Below are positions 41,530 through 51,185 of a DNA stretch of 64,000 nucleotides, piece after piece; position 1 is the stretch's first letter, and each line of letters opens with the position of its first letter. The DNA is from Exilibacterium sp. (lineage in GTDB: Bacteria; Pseudomonadota; Gammaproteobacteria; Pseudomonadales; Cellvibrionaceae), in NCBI GenBank assembly GCA_028280195.1, contig JANQMH010000102.1, positions 57,308-121,307 of the forward strand, in the 5' to 3' direction. The notes under the pieces are model-generated. The model was given only the letters and a program-made list of their open reading frames with translations, made no database searches and was not told the origin of the DNA. The translations under genes and the position numbers were made by a program.

Positions 41530-41775
41530 CTAGCTCGACTCCACCGGCTCTTTTTGCCACTCTCGCCAGATCGGCGTAACCAGCTTATCCGGCGCGATAC
41601 CGAAGGCGGTAGACAGTTTGAACAGCGTTACCAGGGACGGCATACGGTGACCGGCCTCGATCTTTTGCAGAAAGCGGTTGTTGATACCGGCCTCAGAAGA
41701 CAGCTTCTCCTGCGTCCAACCCTTACCAGCGCGCTTCTGCCGCACCAGATCCCCCGTAGACTTCTTGATATCCAT
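41530..41775 (-). CDS. XRE-family HTH regulator, copy 2
   Basis: An 81-aa XRE protein: MDIKKSTGDLVRQKRAGKGWTQEKLSSEAGINNRFLQKIEAGHRMPSLVTLFKLS. It is a tandem duplicate of the 77-aa copy downstream (same MDI-K-S-GDLVR start and TPIW/TPLW ending). A 13-bp inverted repeat lies 55 to 89 bases upstream. The 91-base spacer between copies contains a second, similar operator, suggesting gene and promoter were duplicated as one unit. Confidence 0.86.
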   Translation of the reverse strand: MDIKKSTGDLVRQKRAGKGWTQEKLSSEAGINNRFLQKIEAGHRMPSLVTLFKLSTAFGIAPDKLVTPIWREWQKEPVESS

Positions 41776-41829
41776 AAGACCTCACAAAAATAAAAGAATA
41801 GTTTTGAGAATTAACCAATCACCTTTTAC

Positions 41830-41864
41830 GCCCCATTGAACGGGCATGACACGTCCAATAGGGC
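41830..41864. promoter_or_regulatory. Inverted repeat before XRE copy 2
   Basis: Arms GCCCCATTGAACG (41830-41842) and CGTCCAATAGGGC (41852-41864) match at 11 of 13 positions around a 9-base spacer. It is in the 304-base gap 41776-42079 and could control both XRE copy 2 and the divergent LuxR copy 3. Confidence 0.55.
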
Positions 41865-42019
41865 GCCTATAGGATCTCGCAGATTTCTGCCTTTTGGCGC
41901 AGGAAAACCTGCTATTACGGTTAATCAAAAGCTGGCCTTAGGATAAAAAAAGCATTTTTCCCCTTTGTCACAATTTCTTGCAATAAATCTGTGCACGCCC
42001 TATAGTTCGTCACAGGGTG

Positions 42020-42037
42020 TGCGCCCACCTGGGCGCA
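42020..42037 (+). promoter_or_regulatory. GC-rich leader hairpin before LuxR copy 3
   Basis: TGCGCCC-ACCT-GGGCGCA, a 7-bp stem with a tetraloop, 42 bases upstream of the LuxR copy 3 start. Without a U-tract it is more likely a leader structure or protein site than a terminator. Confidence 0.4.
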
Positions 42038-42079
42038 GAGGTGCCAACCAGAATAAGCCAGTAAAAAGAGGGACAGAAT

Positions 42080-43015
42080 ATGCCGGGTGAGACCCTAAGC
42101 GCCGACCAGGAAATTCAACCGCAGCAAACCGAAACCCAGCCAGCGGGCGCCGAACAGGACTGCGCCGTCAGGGCTGATCAACCGCCCTACCTGTTTCAGG
42201 CCGCCAAGCTCAGCTCATTGTTTGACAGCGATGAAAACGACGAGGCGCTGTTTGCGCGCCTGAAGCTGGAGCGCAGCTTCTATCGCTCGTTCAGCCGCTG
42301 TGGCAGTGTGGAAGAATTCACTGCCCGTATTGCAGACACAGTAACGCAGCTGGGGTTTTCAGACTATTCGTTTGTCGGGCTTGGCCAGGTCAATAACCCG
42401 AGCGGCGACACCGGGGTAGTGCCGGCAGTGCTGCTGGCGAGCTATGACGACCGGGCCCGCGAGTCCGGTTCGGTAATGTTCCAGGCCCGCGCGGACAATA
42501 CGCGCAACCGGCATCTGTCGATGGTTTATCATTTCATTGCCAGCCTTGCGGAGGGTTGTGATTTTCTGGATACCACGCAGGAACGGTATCTTCTGGTTGG
42601 CAGCGCGGGGGTAGCGGATTACTACCTGGCGCCTTGCGGGTTTCCGGAAAGGAGTTGCCGGATATCGGCCTGTACTGCGGAAAAAACCGGTAAAAACACA
42701 ACGCTACTGCCCAGTAAGCAAGGGCTGCATCAGATGGATATACTTGCCAGCGCCATTGAGGTTACCGGTAAGGAGGTTTTTCCTTCGGCTTTGGAATTGG
42801 ATACGCCGAGGCTGGAGTCGCGGCCACTGCGATTATTGACTACGATGGCGCATAAGGATGTGAATTTGCGCGGGGCGGCGAAGATGCTTTGTTTGAGTAC
42901 GGATACGGTTAATAAGCATATGGCGGCGGCTAAGAAGGCGTTGGGGACTTCGACGATTGCGGGGACGGTTTGGGTGGCAATGGGGAGGGGGTTGCTTGAG
43001 CATGGTCAGGGTTGA
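42080..43015 (+). CDS. LuxR-type regulator, copy 3
   Basis: A 311-aa paralogue of the regulator at 31.8 kb, sharing LSSLFDSDENDEALFARLKLER and the HTH VNLRGAAKMLCLSTDTVNKHMAAAKKALG. The N-terminal sensory domain (about 55-215) has no clear autoinducer motif. Start ATG 42080 follows AGAGGG at 8 bases. From about 42,750 to the end, third positions shift to G and T (acg, ttg, aag, gcg, ggg), unlike the C-ending codons of its first half. It is the last gene before the drop in GC content and ends 648 bases from the STN-TonB receptor. Confidence 0.84.
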   Translation: MPGETLSADQEIQPQQTETQPAGAEQDCAVRADQPPYLFQAAKLSSLFDSDENDEALFARLKLERSFYRSFSRCGSVEEFTARIADTVTQLGFSDYSFVGLGQVNNPSGDTGVVPAVLLASYDDRARESGSVMFQARADNTRNRHLSMVYHFIASLAEGCDFLDTTQERYLLVGSAGVADYYLAPCGFPERSCRISACTAEKTGKNTTLLPSKQGLHQMDILASAIEVTGKEVFPSALELDTPRLESRPLRLLTTMAHKDVNLRGAAKMLCLSTDTVNKHMAAAKKALGTSTIAGTVWVAMGRGLLEHGQG

Positions 43016-43663
43016 TCCTTAGTATGCAGCATCAAGCATACAGAAAAATACCGCTTTAGCTCTGCCGCAAAGCAAAAACCCCCAGATTAATGACTCACAC
43101 CATACCGCCACCCTACACAAATAATGCACTTTCCCGCTTTTCCATAATTTTTAGTGAGCAACCCAAGTACTGCTGCGTGATAGCTTGTATGTACCGCTAA
43201 ACAAGTCCTGTGAATTTTGATCAGTAGAAATCTCCCATACGTATGGTGTGGCTATCGACGTAAACTTAAGCGTTGTACACCATCATGTAGACCCGTTCTC
43301 AGGATACCTCCTGAAGATACAACTCCTAATCAAGCCTATAAAGCAATAACTTAACGTATATAAAAACACCATAAAACTATAAAAGCAGCATGAGGCCACT
43401 TCACAGAACTGCAGTTAACCGATTATTGGCTTGGCTGAATTGCACCAACTTCAAGTTTTGAGATATAGAACATTGTGTAGTTCTTTGTTTTTTAAGGTTT
43501 TTTTGTGAGTGAACATAACACTTCTGCGTGTAGATAAGGCAAGGGTCAAAAAATAACTACTAGGCCCTTTGAACTGTAATTGCAACACTATCTTTTACTA
43601 AAAGCACACACAGGGCCATAAGCAATCCGGCTATTTTGGTGTGTCACGCAGAGGGCGAATAGA
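43016..43663. other. Non-coding junction between GC-rich and AT-rich halves
   Basis: I see no gene in these 648 bases. A perfect 12-bp palindrome CCATACGTATGG lies at 43235-43246 and may be an operator. The second half is A/T-rich and presumably holds the TonB receptor promoter. No tRNA end, attachment repeat or integrase is visible. Confidence 0.6.
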
Positions 43664-46126
43664 ATGGCGACTCCTACCTACAATAATCGTAGATTGTTTA
43701 AGCACCTTGGAGCAAAAACATCAGCATTAGCGCTGGCTGTGAGTATGAGCGCTGGAACCGCTCAAGCAGAAGGTGATAAACAGTATTTTAATATTCAGAC
43801 CGATCAGGTGGGAGAAGCATTGACGGCATTTGCCACGCAAACCAATAATGAAATTGTATTTGCCTCGAATATTGTTAAAGAAAAAACGACAGCGGGAGTG
43901 ACTGGGGAATACACGGAGCAGGAAGCCCTGAAACTGATTTTAGCGAATACAGGGTTAGTTCTAGAAAAAACGGAAGATAATGTGTTTTTAGTGATGGCTG
44001 AAGGGAATCAGGAGGGTGAGGAAAAAAAGTCGGTAAGCCGGAGGCAGAGTAGTGATCTGCAAACCTCCACGATAACCCGTAACGCGCAAGCAGGAAAAGA
44101 GCGAGGGCCGCTCGAAGAAATTACCGTGACAGCACTGAAGCGTGAACAGCGGTTAATTGATATACCTATTAGTGTTGCGGCAATCACAGGAAAGGATCTT
44201 GATAGCAAGGGCATTACCGACCTGCAATCACTGTCATTCTCAGTACCGGGTTTATTCGTTTCAGAAACGGGATCTAACCAAAGAAGAATCTCCATTCGCG
44301 GGATCGGCAACACCTTTGGGGACTCCTCGCTGGTAGGAATCTACTTAGATGAAGCATCCGTCGCAGTTCAACCGGCTTATCAACTGGACCTCAGAGTGCA
44401 TGATCTAGAGCGTATCGAAGTCTTAAAAGGCCCTCAAGGTACGCTATACGGGGAAGGTTCTGTGGGCGGCACCATTCGGTATATAACCAAAGATCCTCAA
44501 CTGGGTGGAGTGGGTGGTGATATCAGCATTGATGGATCAACCACAGAAAGTGGCGACACATCACATGAAGTTAAAGGTATTCTCAATACGCCGTTAACTG
44601 ATACTCTGGGCTTACGGATCGTTGGGCAGTATGCCAAGACCGGAGGATGGATCGATCAACCAGCTCTGGGAAAGAAAGATATTAACGATCAGGAAGTACA
44701 CAATATGCGCGCAAAATTATTGTGGTTACCTGCCGACAACCTGGAAATAAAGACCACCGCCATTACCCATCGCAATGACGTCGGTGCGCAAAACATCGGA
44801 GAAGATGATAATGGTAATTATCGTCAATCTTTTGATGATCCTTCTACCCCATCGGGTAAAGACGACTACGATTTCTTTAACTTACTTGTCAGCTACGACT
44901 TCGGATCTGTTAATTTGACTAGCTCTACAAGTTACTTGAACTCCGATAAGCGGGTAAATAACTTCTCAGGCCAGTGTTGTGGGCCCATCGACACGTCTAG
45001 AGAAGAGCTATTGAATCTCCTATTTTTATTTGAGAATAGATCGACAACGATAAAGACGCAAGAGTTACGTTTGAGTTCCAACAATACCGAACTTTGGCAC
45101 TGGTCAACGGGTCTGTTTTATAAAGATGCCACTTTCACAAACAATAACGATCTTCGAGCAGGCAATCCTGGGGTTATCGAATTCTTAATTAGCACCCGAA
45201 TAGAACAAACCTCCGAATCCTGGGCACTATTCGGCGAGGCTGGTTATGCCATCACTGATAATCTGGAGGTGGGGCTAGGTCTTCGTTACTTTGAAGACGA
45301 CCAGGAAGTTCTGCCAGGAGGGACCGCATCTCCAGGCCAGGAGACCTTTGATAGCTTAAACCCCAAAGTTTATTTGAGCTACCATTTCACCGAGGATCTT
45401 CACTTTTATGCCAATGCGGCTAAAGGTTTTCGTAGCGGAGGGTTTAACGTCTTTCAGCCTCCTGGCGCTCCAACCTATGACCCGGAAAGCGTTTGGTCCT
45501 ACGAATTAGGTTCCAAACTATCAGCCATGGATGGGCGCCTCAGCGCAGAGTTCGCACTGTTTTACAGCGACTATGAGGATTATCAAACCAATAGCCTGGT
45601 TGGAGGACTTAACTTTACCTCAAACGCAGGCAGTGCTGAGATTCAAGGGGTAGACCTATCGTTTACCTTTAGCGCGACAGAAAATACTCAGCTTGGTTTT
45701 GCTGGTAACTATACAGATACGGAGTTTACCGAGATTAACGAAAGTCTAATTGGTAAATCTCATATTGAGGGTGACCCGTTAGATTTAGTACCTCAGTATG
45801 GGTTTAGCGTCTGGAGCCAGTATTCATTCAATTGGTTTGATGGCTCCCCAGGGTTTGCAAGGATTGATTATAGTCAGCAGGGCAAGTCGAATACCCGAGC
45901 TCGAAGACTGGATGTTCCTGCTATTGGCTTCGTTTATCACAGCACGTCAGATGTGATTAGAATGTTAAACACCAGGGTAGGATGGGAAGGTCAAACTTGG
46001 TCCATTGAGCTGTATGCACTCAATTTGCTGGACGAAGACGGTTTTGTTAATCCATTTGAGATATCACGAGGTTCGCCTCGACCACGCCCTCGTACCGTTG
46101 GATTGAATGCTGCGTATCGTTTTTAA
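43664..46126 (+). CDS. TonB-dependent receptor with STN signalling domain
   Basis: An 820-aa receptor. After a signal peptide (SMSAGTAQAEG, about residue 35) comes an STN domain (about 40-112: FNIQTDQVGEALTAFATQT, VTGEYTEQEALKLIL), a linker, TonB box PLEEITVTALKREQR (about 150), plug (RISIRGIGNTFGD, RIEVLKGPQGTLYGEGSVGG) and a barrel ending NAAYRF. STN-bearing receptors signal to FecR/ECF pairs, and such a pair lies at 39.1-40.7 kb on the same strand, though GC content differs sharply. The following genes (MFS, AraC, aldehyde dehydrogenase, peptidase) suggest uptake of a peptide or siderophore-like compound. Confidence 0.92.
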   Translation: MATPTYNNRRLFKHLGAKTSALALAVSMSAGTAQAEGDKQYFNIQTDQVGEALTAFATQTNNEIVFASNIVKEKTTAGVTGEYTEQEALKLILANTGLVLEKTEDNVFLVMAEGNQEGEEKKSVSRRQSSDLQTSTITRNAQAGKERGPLEEITVTALKREQRLIDIPISVAAITGKDLDSKGITDLQSLSFSVPGLFVSETGSNQRRISIRGIGNTFGDSSLVGIYLDEASVAVQPAYQLDLRVHDLERIEVLKGPQGTLYGEGSVGGTIRYITKDPQLGGVGGDISIDGSTTESGDTSHEVKGILNTPLTDTLGLRIVGQYAKTGGWIDQPALGKKDINDQEVHNMRAKLLWLPADNLEIKTTAITHRNDVGAQNIGEDDNGNYRQSFDDPSTPSGKDDYDFFNLLVSYDFGSVNLTSSTSYLNSDKRVNNFSGQCCGPIDTSREELLNLLFLFENRSTTIKTQELRLSSNNTELWHWSTGLFYKDATFTNNNDLRAGNPGVIEFLISTRIEQTSESWALFGEAGYAITDNLEVGLGLRYFEDDQEVLPGGTASPGQETFDSLNPKVYLSYHFTEDLHFYANAAKGFRSGGFNVFQPPGAPTYDPESVWSYELGSKLSAMDGRLSAEFALFYSDYEDYQTNSLVGGLNFTSNAGSAEIQGVDLSFTFSATENTQLGFAGNYTDTEFTEINESLIGKSHIEGDPLDLVPQYGFSVWSQYSFNWFDGSPGFARIDYSQQGKSNTRARRLDVPAIGFVYHSTSDVIRMLNTRVGWEGQTWSIELYALNLLDEDGFVNPFEISRGSPRPRPRTVGLNAAYRF

Positions 46127-46150
46127 TCTTTTTTGCTATTTACTCCGCCA

Positions 46151-46188
46151 GTTTCCAATAACCTGTAAGTATTTAGGTTATTGGAAAC
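46151..46188 (+). terminator. Strong 14-bp hairpin after the TonB receptor
   Basis: GTTTCCAATAACCT and AGGTTATTGGAAAC form a perfect 14-bp stem with a 10-base loop, starting 25 bases after the stop. No U-tract follows. It probably ends or protects the receptor transcript. Confidence 0.55.
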
Positions 46189-46849
46189 TCGACCTAAAAA
46201 CATGGATGACTTTTAGCATCTGCGAGATAAATTCTTCTATCTATAAAACTCCATAAATATAGCGACAGCCCGTCTAATTGATATTCTCAAGGTATGCCTG
46301 AACAAGTATATGAGCAGCCACTGAATGCTAGAGAAAAGGCTAAGCCTCCACCACCACGGGAAAAGTTATTAGCACCGATTAAACCTCCGTTGGTGGAAAT
46401 AATACTATAAGATCGACCCGAGCGGATATTCGATCATCGATCAGCACTTCATTTTTTGGCATCGTCAGCATAGATTAGAATTCTAAAACTAGAGGAAACG
46501 GCTCAAAAATAAATCATGTAAACTGCCAATGACAAAACAGCACTAAACTGCAGCATTATTGTTTTTTTTTTGGAATTGGCAATATTCGTGGAGTTGAGCC
46601 TAGCTGATACCGGTGGGTATAATAAGCTTTTAATTAACTAAAAGCGTCTGGCAATTCTGTACAGTTTATTCAACGACCTATTTAGGCAATAGCATTAATT
46701 GTTGTTACGTCAGCGAACATTACTGAAGTAACGAATTGCACTAAAGATAATAATTTCTCGTTAGCGACTCTCCATGTGGAAATGTGAGTTAATTGTTATA
46801 ACACATAGCCATCCAACCTTTGCCATCAAAAACGTTTAGAGGTTATTGA
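46189..46849. other. Gap without a supported gene
   Basis: 661 A/T-rich bases. A short frame from 46294 would encode about 39 proline-rich residues but has no family or good start signal. The promoter of the MFS-AraC pair should lie here. Confidence 0.5.
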
Positions 46850-48379
46850 GTGAGACTTTTTTCTAAGTCGACTGAAAAAAGCGATATAGCCCTTTCCCAA
46901 TATATGGCATACGCGGCTCCTAGCATAATTTTATCTTTCCTGTTCGGTCCTATCGGTATATTGCAAGGCATTTATGCCAAGTATTTCGGGATCGCACTAA
47001 CAACCATTGCCACAGTGTTGTTAATTTCCCGCCTTTTTGATGCCGTTACAGACCCCATCATTGGCTTCTGGTCAGATCGCCATTACGCTAAAACCGGCAC
47101 ACGTAAGCCTTTTATTATTGCTGGCGGGTTACTATTTATTATTAGTAGCTATTTTCTCTATGTACCTGTTGATCCGGCTGCGTTAAATGAGAGGACAACC
47201 GTCAGCACTACTTATTTCCTGCTGTGGTTTTTGCTATTTTATTTTTCCTGGACCCTAGTAGAAATCCCCCACTTAGCTTGGGGAGCTGAGTTGGCAACCA
47301 GCGTCAAAGCCAAAAACAAACTTTTTAGTTTTCGAGCCTCGTCAACTTTGATCGGCCTGCTGCTTTTTTATCTAATCCCCCTGTTACCGTTTTTCCCCAA
47401 TGATGAATTTACTCCTCAAACCATACAGTGGACGGCAATATGTGCCGCACTACTGATGCTACCAGCCTTATATTATTGTGTAAAAATCACCCCTAACGGT
47501 GTTACCCCGAAAAACGGTAAGGCTGATACCTCCAGCATATGGGCACTTCGGCGCGAAATTATTGCAAACAAACCCTTCCTGATGTTTTCCAGCGCGTTCT
47601 GTCTATACGGTATCGCTGCTGGAATGTGGTTTACCCTGATGTTTATTTTCGTCGATACCTTTCTAGGTCTAGGCAATCACTTCGCCTTGCTGACACTGCT
47701 TGCGTTATCGTTGAGTGTTGCCTCTATCAGCTTTTGGCATTGGTTAGCCAATCGCTTCGGTAAAAAGCTAACATGGGGCCTGGGAACCACCTGTTATGCG
47801 CTAGGAATAACAATTGCCGGCTTATTAACACCGGGACAGGCCGGGTGGATGGGTTTATCTATCGTAATGTTGTTAGCATACGCTGGGTCGACTTCCGTAA
47901 CTGCTATGTCCCCCTCCCTGTTAGCCGATATTATTGACTATAGCAGTTGGAAATTCGGCACAGTTCGCAGTGCAAGCTACTTTGCGTTGTACACCGTGGG
48001 GTTAAAAGTATCTATAGCCATTGGCGGATCAATTGGGCTGGGCATTGCCGGTACTTTTGGTTTTGACCCTTCCTTAACAGAAAATACAACGGAGGCCGTG
48101 CTGGGTTTGCGCTTAGCCGCATGTTGGCTGCCCGGCTTTATAATGATATTGTCTGTTTTTATCATGGCCTTAGTGCCGATCAACACCCGGCGTAGTAGCA
48201 TCATTCGTCGTCGACTCGACAGGCAAAGTCAGATCGGCAAAACCGATAGCTCGGCGCCTAACTACAACAGCAGCAGCGGTATTGAAGCCAGCCCTAGACT
48301 AAAGTCACGGACTACTGGTGCGGTACAAGCTCAATCTGATGTTGCTCACACACTACAACAAAATAGGGTCGATCAGTGA
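46850..48379 (+). CDS. MFS transporter of the GPH (MelB-like) cation symporter type
   Basis: A 509-aa inner-membrane protein with 12 predicted helices up to about residue 445 and a polar, low-complexity C-terminal tail. Signature motifs are ISRLFDAVTDPIIGFWSDR in the first half, with the cation-site Asp, and SLLADIIDYSSWKFGTVRSASYF in the second, both typical of the glycoside-pentoside-hexuronide family. It likely imports a small solute with Na+ or H+. Start GTG at 46850 has AGAGG 8 bases upstream. Its stop overlaps the AraC start (GTGA), forming an operon. Confidence 0.88.
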   Translation: MRLFSKSTEKSDIALSQYMAYAAPSIILSFLFGPIGILQGIYAKYFGIALTTIATVLLISRLFDAVTDPIIGFWSDRHYAKTGTRKPFIIAGGLLFIISSYFLYVPVDPAALNERTTVSTTYFLLWFLLFYFSWTLVEIPHLAWGAELATSVKAKNKLFSFRASSTLIGLLLFYLIPLLPFFPNDEFTPQTIQWTAICAALLMLPALYYCVKITPNGVTPKNGKADTSSIWALRREIIANKPFLMFSSAFCLYGIAAGMWFTLMFIFVDTFLGLGNHFALLTLLALSLSVASISFWHWLANRFGKKLTWGLGTTCYALGITIAGLLTPGQAGWMGLSIVMLLAYAGSTSVTAMSPSLLADIIDYSSWKFGTVRSASYFALYTVGLKVSIAIGGSIGLGIAGTFGFDPSLTENTTEAVLGLRLAACWLPGFIMILSVFIMALVPINTRRSSIIRRRLDRQSQIGKTDSSAPNYNSSSGIEASPRLKSRTTGAVQAQSDVAHTLQQNRVDQ

Positions 48380-49437
48380 CAGCATTTCAGCCACATACCT
48401 ATAATTATAAAGACCTGCCACCCATGCAAGCAGGGCTTTATACACTTACAGACACCAGTATGAAAGATGTGTATTCGGCTTGCTTCGGTATTAGAGCTCC
48501 CAACTGCTTCATGAAGAGTGATAGGGTTATGCGACTATCTCAGGTTGGGTCATTGCAGGCTCATGCCACTCTGGCTTCCCTGAACAGGTATTTGAGAGTC
48601 TGTGCATTCAACAGCTATAGGTCCACTGGGCCGGTGATCTTTAAATTCTCAGGAGAGGAAATGTATGGCATTTACCTACAATTGAGTGGAAACTTCAGTA
48701 TCTCAATTGACGATAACGACTGTTGTTTTCCTGCCTCCAGCTGCTCTCTAATACACTTCCGCCATGGCAATAGAATTGAACATATCCTCAACGGCTCAAA
48801 CACCCCTCTGACCTATTTAGGCTTGCTATTTGACAGTCGGCTATTGCAGAAAAAATTTCAACTGGGCTCAGAAGAGCTGTCACAGCTGTTGGCCCCACCC
48901 AACCTGCCCGCTGTCAATATCGCAACACCTGATATGAAAAAAGTGAGTTACGAATTGCTTAGTCTCGACTTCTCTACTTACGGCTCTCGCCTGAGTGCCG
49001 AGGCAAAAGCTCTGGAATTGATTGCGGCTTACTTGCAGAGGGTGGAGCATTTTTCAAGCCAGGCTGCAATAAATGGTACACCACAGTCCAGTGTCCAAAG
49101 GCTGCATTTGGCGAAATATCTACTTGAACAACAATATCGAACACCACCAAGTCTCGATAGATTAGGCAGGCAGGTCGGCTTAAACCGACGTAAACTGGCT
49201 GAAGAATTTAAGCAACTATTTGGTAAAAGTGTCTATGAATATGTCATATTTCTGCGTATGGAAAAGGCCAAAGACCGCCTAAAAAAGTGTCGCCATGGAC
49301 AATTAGGCCTGATTGCCGAACAGATTGGCTACAGCCAGCAGGGGAGCTTTAGTAAAGCATTCAAACAATATACTGGCTACTCTCCGTCAGAGTATATCAA
49401 CTTACATACCATCAAGAAACTACCAACGCTTCAATAG
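48376..49437 (+). CDS. AraC-family regulator, PchR-like
   Basis: A 353-aa regulator starting with GTG overlapping the transporter stop. Residues about 240-345 form the double HTH: LDRLGRQVGLNRRKLAEEFKQLFG and AEQIGYSQQGSFSKAFKQYTGYSPSEY. The arrangement (long N-terminal domain with a cupin-like region, and RLHLAKYLLEQQY before the HTH) resembles PchR, which activates siderophore genes on binding ferri-siderophore. It would control the receptor/transporter cluster. Ligand is inferred; an amino-acid or peptide derivative is also possible. Confidence 0.86.
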   Translation: MTAFQPHTYNYKDLPPMQAGLYTLTDTSMKDVYSACFGIRAPNCFMKSDRVMRLSQVGSLQAHATLASLNRYLRVCAFNSYRSTGPVIFKFSGEEMYGIYLQLSGNFSISIDDNDCCFPASSCSLIHFRHGNRIEHILNGSNTPLTYLGLLFDSRLLQKKFQLGSEELSQLLAPPNLPAVNIATPDMKKVSYELLSLDFSTYGSRLSAEAKALELIAAYLQRVEHFSSQAAINGTPQSSVQRLHLAKYLLEQQYRTPPSLDRLGRQVGLNRRKLAEEFKQLFGKSVYEYVIFLRMEKAKDRLKKCRHGQLGLIAEQIGYSQQGSFSKAFKQYTGYSPSEYINLHTIKKLPTLQ

Positions 49438-49592
49438 TGTTTACAGGGCCGAGACAGAAAGTGCTGATAGAATAAAAGTTCGTAACGACAACACAAATTC
49501 CCGCCTAATGTTCCCGTTACCCTCTAACATAAATAGCGCTTAAGACGAGTGTGCTGCATAGAGTGCCACACTCTAAACCAAGGTATATATCT

Positions 49593-51098
49593 ATGACAAC
49601 TATTAACTGGCACCAGTGTGCTAAAAACATCGACTTATCCATTTATGACCTCATTGATGGAAAACAAGTTAAACCCAACTCGGATGAGACTATTCGCAAA
49701 TATGCGCCGCGAGACGGCAGTCTCTTGTATCAACTCCCGGTGGGGGCACCGGCTGAAGTAGAGCGCGCGGTTGCCTGCGCAAAACAGGCTCATAAAGACA
49801 AGCGTTGGCAAGGCCTACCCTTGCATCAGCGACAAGCCATGTTGCGCAAGCTCGCCGACTTAATAGACACCCATCAAAACACTTTTGCCTTATATGAATG
49901 TTTAGATGCAGGTAAACCCATTAGTCGTGCAGCGAGAGAAGTCACCATAGCCAGCAATATGCTTCGTGAAACAGCCGAAAGTGCCGATAAACTCTTTTCT
50001 GCCTATATCGCCGACGAGGCTTATTGTGCTTACCACTTACGTAAACCTGTGGGAGTTGTGGGGGCGATTATCCCCTGGAACTACCCGTTGGTCATTGCCG
50101 CCTTGAAAATTGGCCCAGCCCTGATTATGGGTAATAGCTTGGTGCTAAAACCTTCGGAATACACGTCACTATCTGCTGCTTACCTGGCTACCTTAGCGTT
50201 AGAAGCGGGTATCCCACCCGGAGTCTTAAACATCGTCCACGGTATTGGTCAAACCGTAGGTGCCGCCCTGGCTCATCATCGGGATATCGATCTATTGAGT
50301 TTTACCGGCAGTAGCGCTACCGGCAAACAAATTCAAATCGCTGCGGGTCAATCCAATATGAAACGCCTATTGTTGGAATGTGGCGGCAAATCACCTTATC
50401 TGGTTTTCGATGATTGCCCAAAAGATTTGGATATGCTGGCTGCTGATATAGTAGGAACCATGTTTCAAAACCAAAGTCAAAATTGCATGGCCAACAGTCG
50501 CCTATTAGTCCAAGACAGCATTAAAGAAGCCTTGGTACCCAAGGTGCTCGAGCAAACTGCGAAGTTTATTCCACAAGACCCTTTAGACCCCAACACGAAC
50601 TTTGGCGCAATGATTCACGAGACACATATGAATAACGTCTTGTCCTATATCGACAGTGGCACAAAAGAAGGGGCAACCCTGATTGCCGGCGGCAAACGCG
50701 TACATGTCGACACAGGCAATACGGACAGCGGAGGTTTTTATATTGAGCCGACCCTTTTTGACAATGTTAATCCTCAACAAAAAATTGCTCAGGAAGAAAT
50801 TTTTGGTCCGGTATTGTCCATATTGACTTTCAAAACAGAACAGGAGGCAATCGAATTGGCCAATAATACCATTTATGGCCTGGCAGCCTATGTGGCTACG
50901 GAAAATATGGGACGCGCTCGCCGGCTCAGTCAGGATATCAACGCTGGTTCAGTTATGTTTATAAGCACGTCAACGCCCGCGGCATGCTCTCAGCAACTAG
51001 GCAAGGAAGGCCATAGGGAATCCGGTTTTGGCGCCGAAGGAGGCTTGTTAGGTTTGGCGTCTTATAGCCTTAACACCTGCGTGCAGCAATGGACATAG
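49593..51098 (+). CDS. NAD(P)-dependent aldehyde dehydrogenase
   Basis: A 501-aa ALDH superfamily enzyme. Substrate/NAD site: GAIIPWNYPLVIAALKIGPAL and GNSLVLKPSEYTSLSA. General-base Glu lies in LLECGGKSP and the nucleophile Cys in NQSQNCMANSRLL; EEIFGPVLSIL follows. The region just before the C-terminus (QLGKEGHRESGFGAEGG) departs from the usual GGYKQSG. It oxidises an aldehyde to an acid. Start ATG 49593 gives the family length; an ATG-like start 42 bases upstream is weaker. With a reductase-terminated NRPS 13 kb away, a peptide aldehyde is an attractive but unproven substrate. Confidence 0.92.
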   Translation: MTTINWHQCAKNIDLSIYDLIDGKQVKPNSDETIRKYAPRDGSLLYQLPVGAPAEVERAVACAKQAHKDKRWQGLPLHQRQAMLRKLADLIDTHQNTFALYECLDAGKPISRAAREVTIASNMLRETAESADKLFSAYIADEAYCAYHLRKPVGVVGAIIPWNYPLVIAALKIGPALIMGNSLVLKPSEYTSLSAAYLATLALEAGIPPGVLNIVHGIGQTVGAALAHHRDIDLLSFTGSSATGKQIQIAAGQSNMKRLLLECGGKSPYLVFDDCPKDLDMLAADIVGTMFQNQSQNCMANSRLLVQDSIKEALVPKVLEQTAKFIPQDPLDPNTNFGAMIHETHMNNVLSYIDSGTKEGATLIAGGKRVHVDTGNTDSGGFYIEPTLFDNVNPQQKIAQEEIFGPVLSILTFKTEQEAIELANNTIYGLAAYVATENMGRARRLSQDINAGSVMFISTSTPAACSQQLGKEGHRESGFGAEGGLLGLASYSLNTCVQQWT

Positions 51099-51185
51099 TG
51101 CAGAAACCCTGCCCTATTTTCTAAAAATAGTTAAAGTAAAAGAACGCTGTAAATCTTATTCTAGGAACTTTTATCGGAGTAAAAA

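Noticed and set aside
43016..43663. Possible integration site at the composition shift
   Set aside because: No tRNA end, integrase or direct repeat was found, so an attachment site cannot be claimed.
46294..46413. A short proline-rich frame in the gap before the MFS gene
   Set aside because: About 39 codons, no family and no good start signal.
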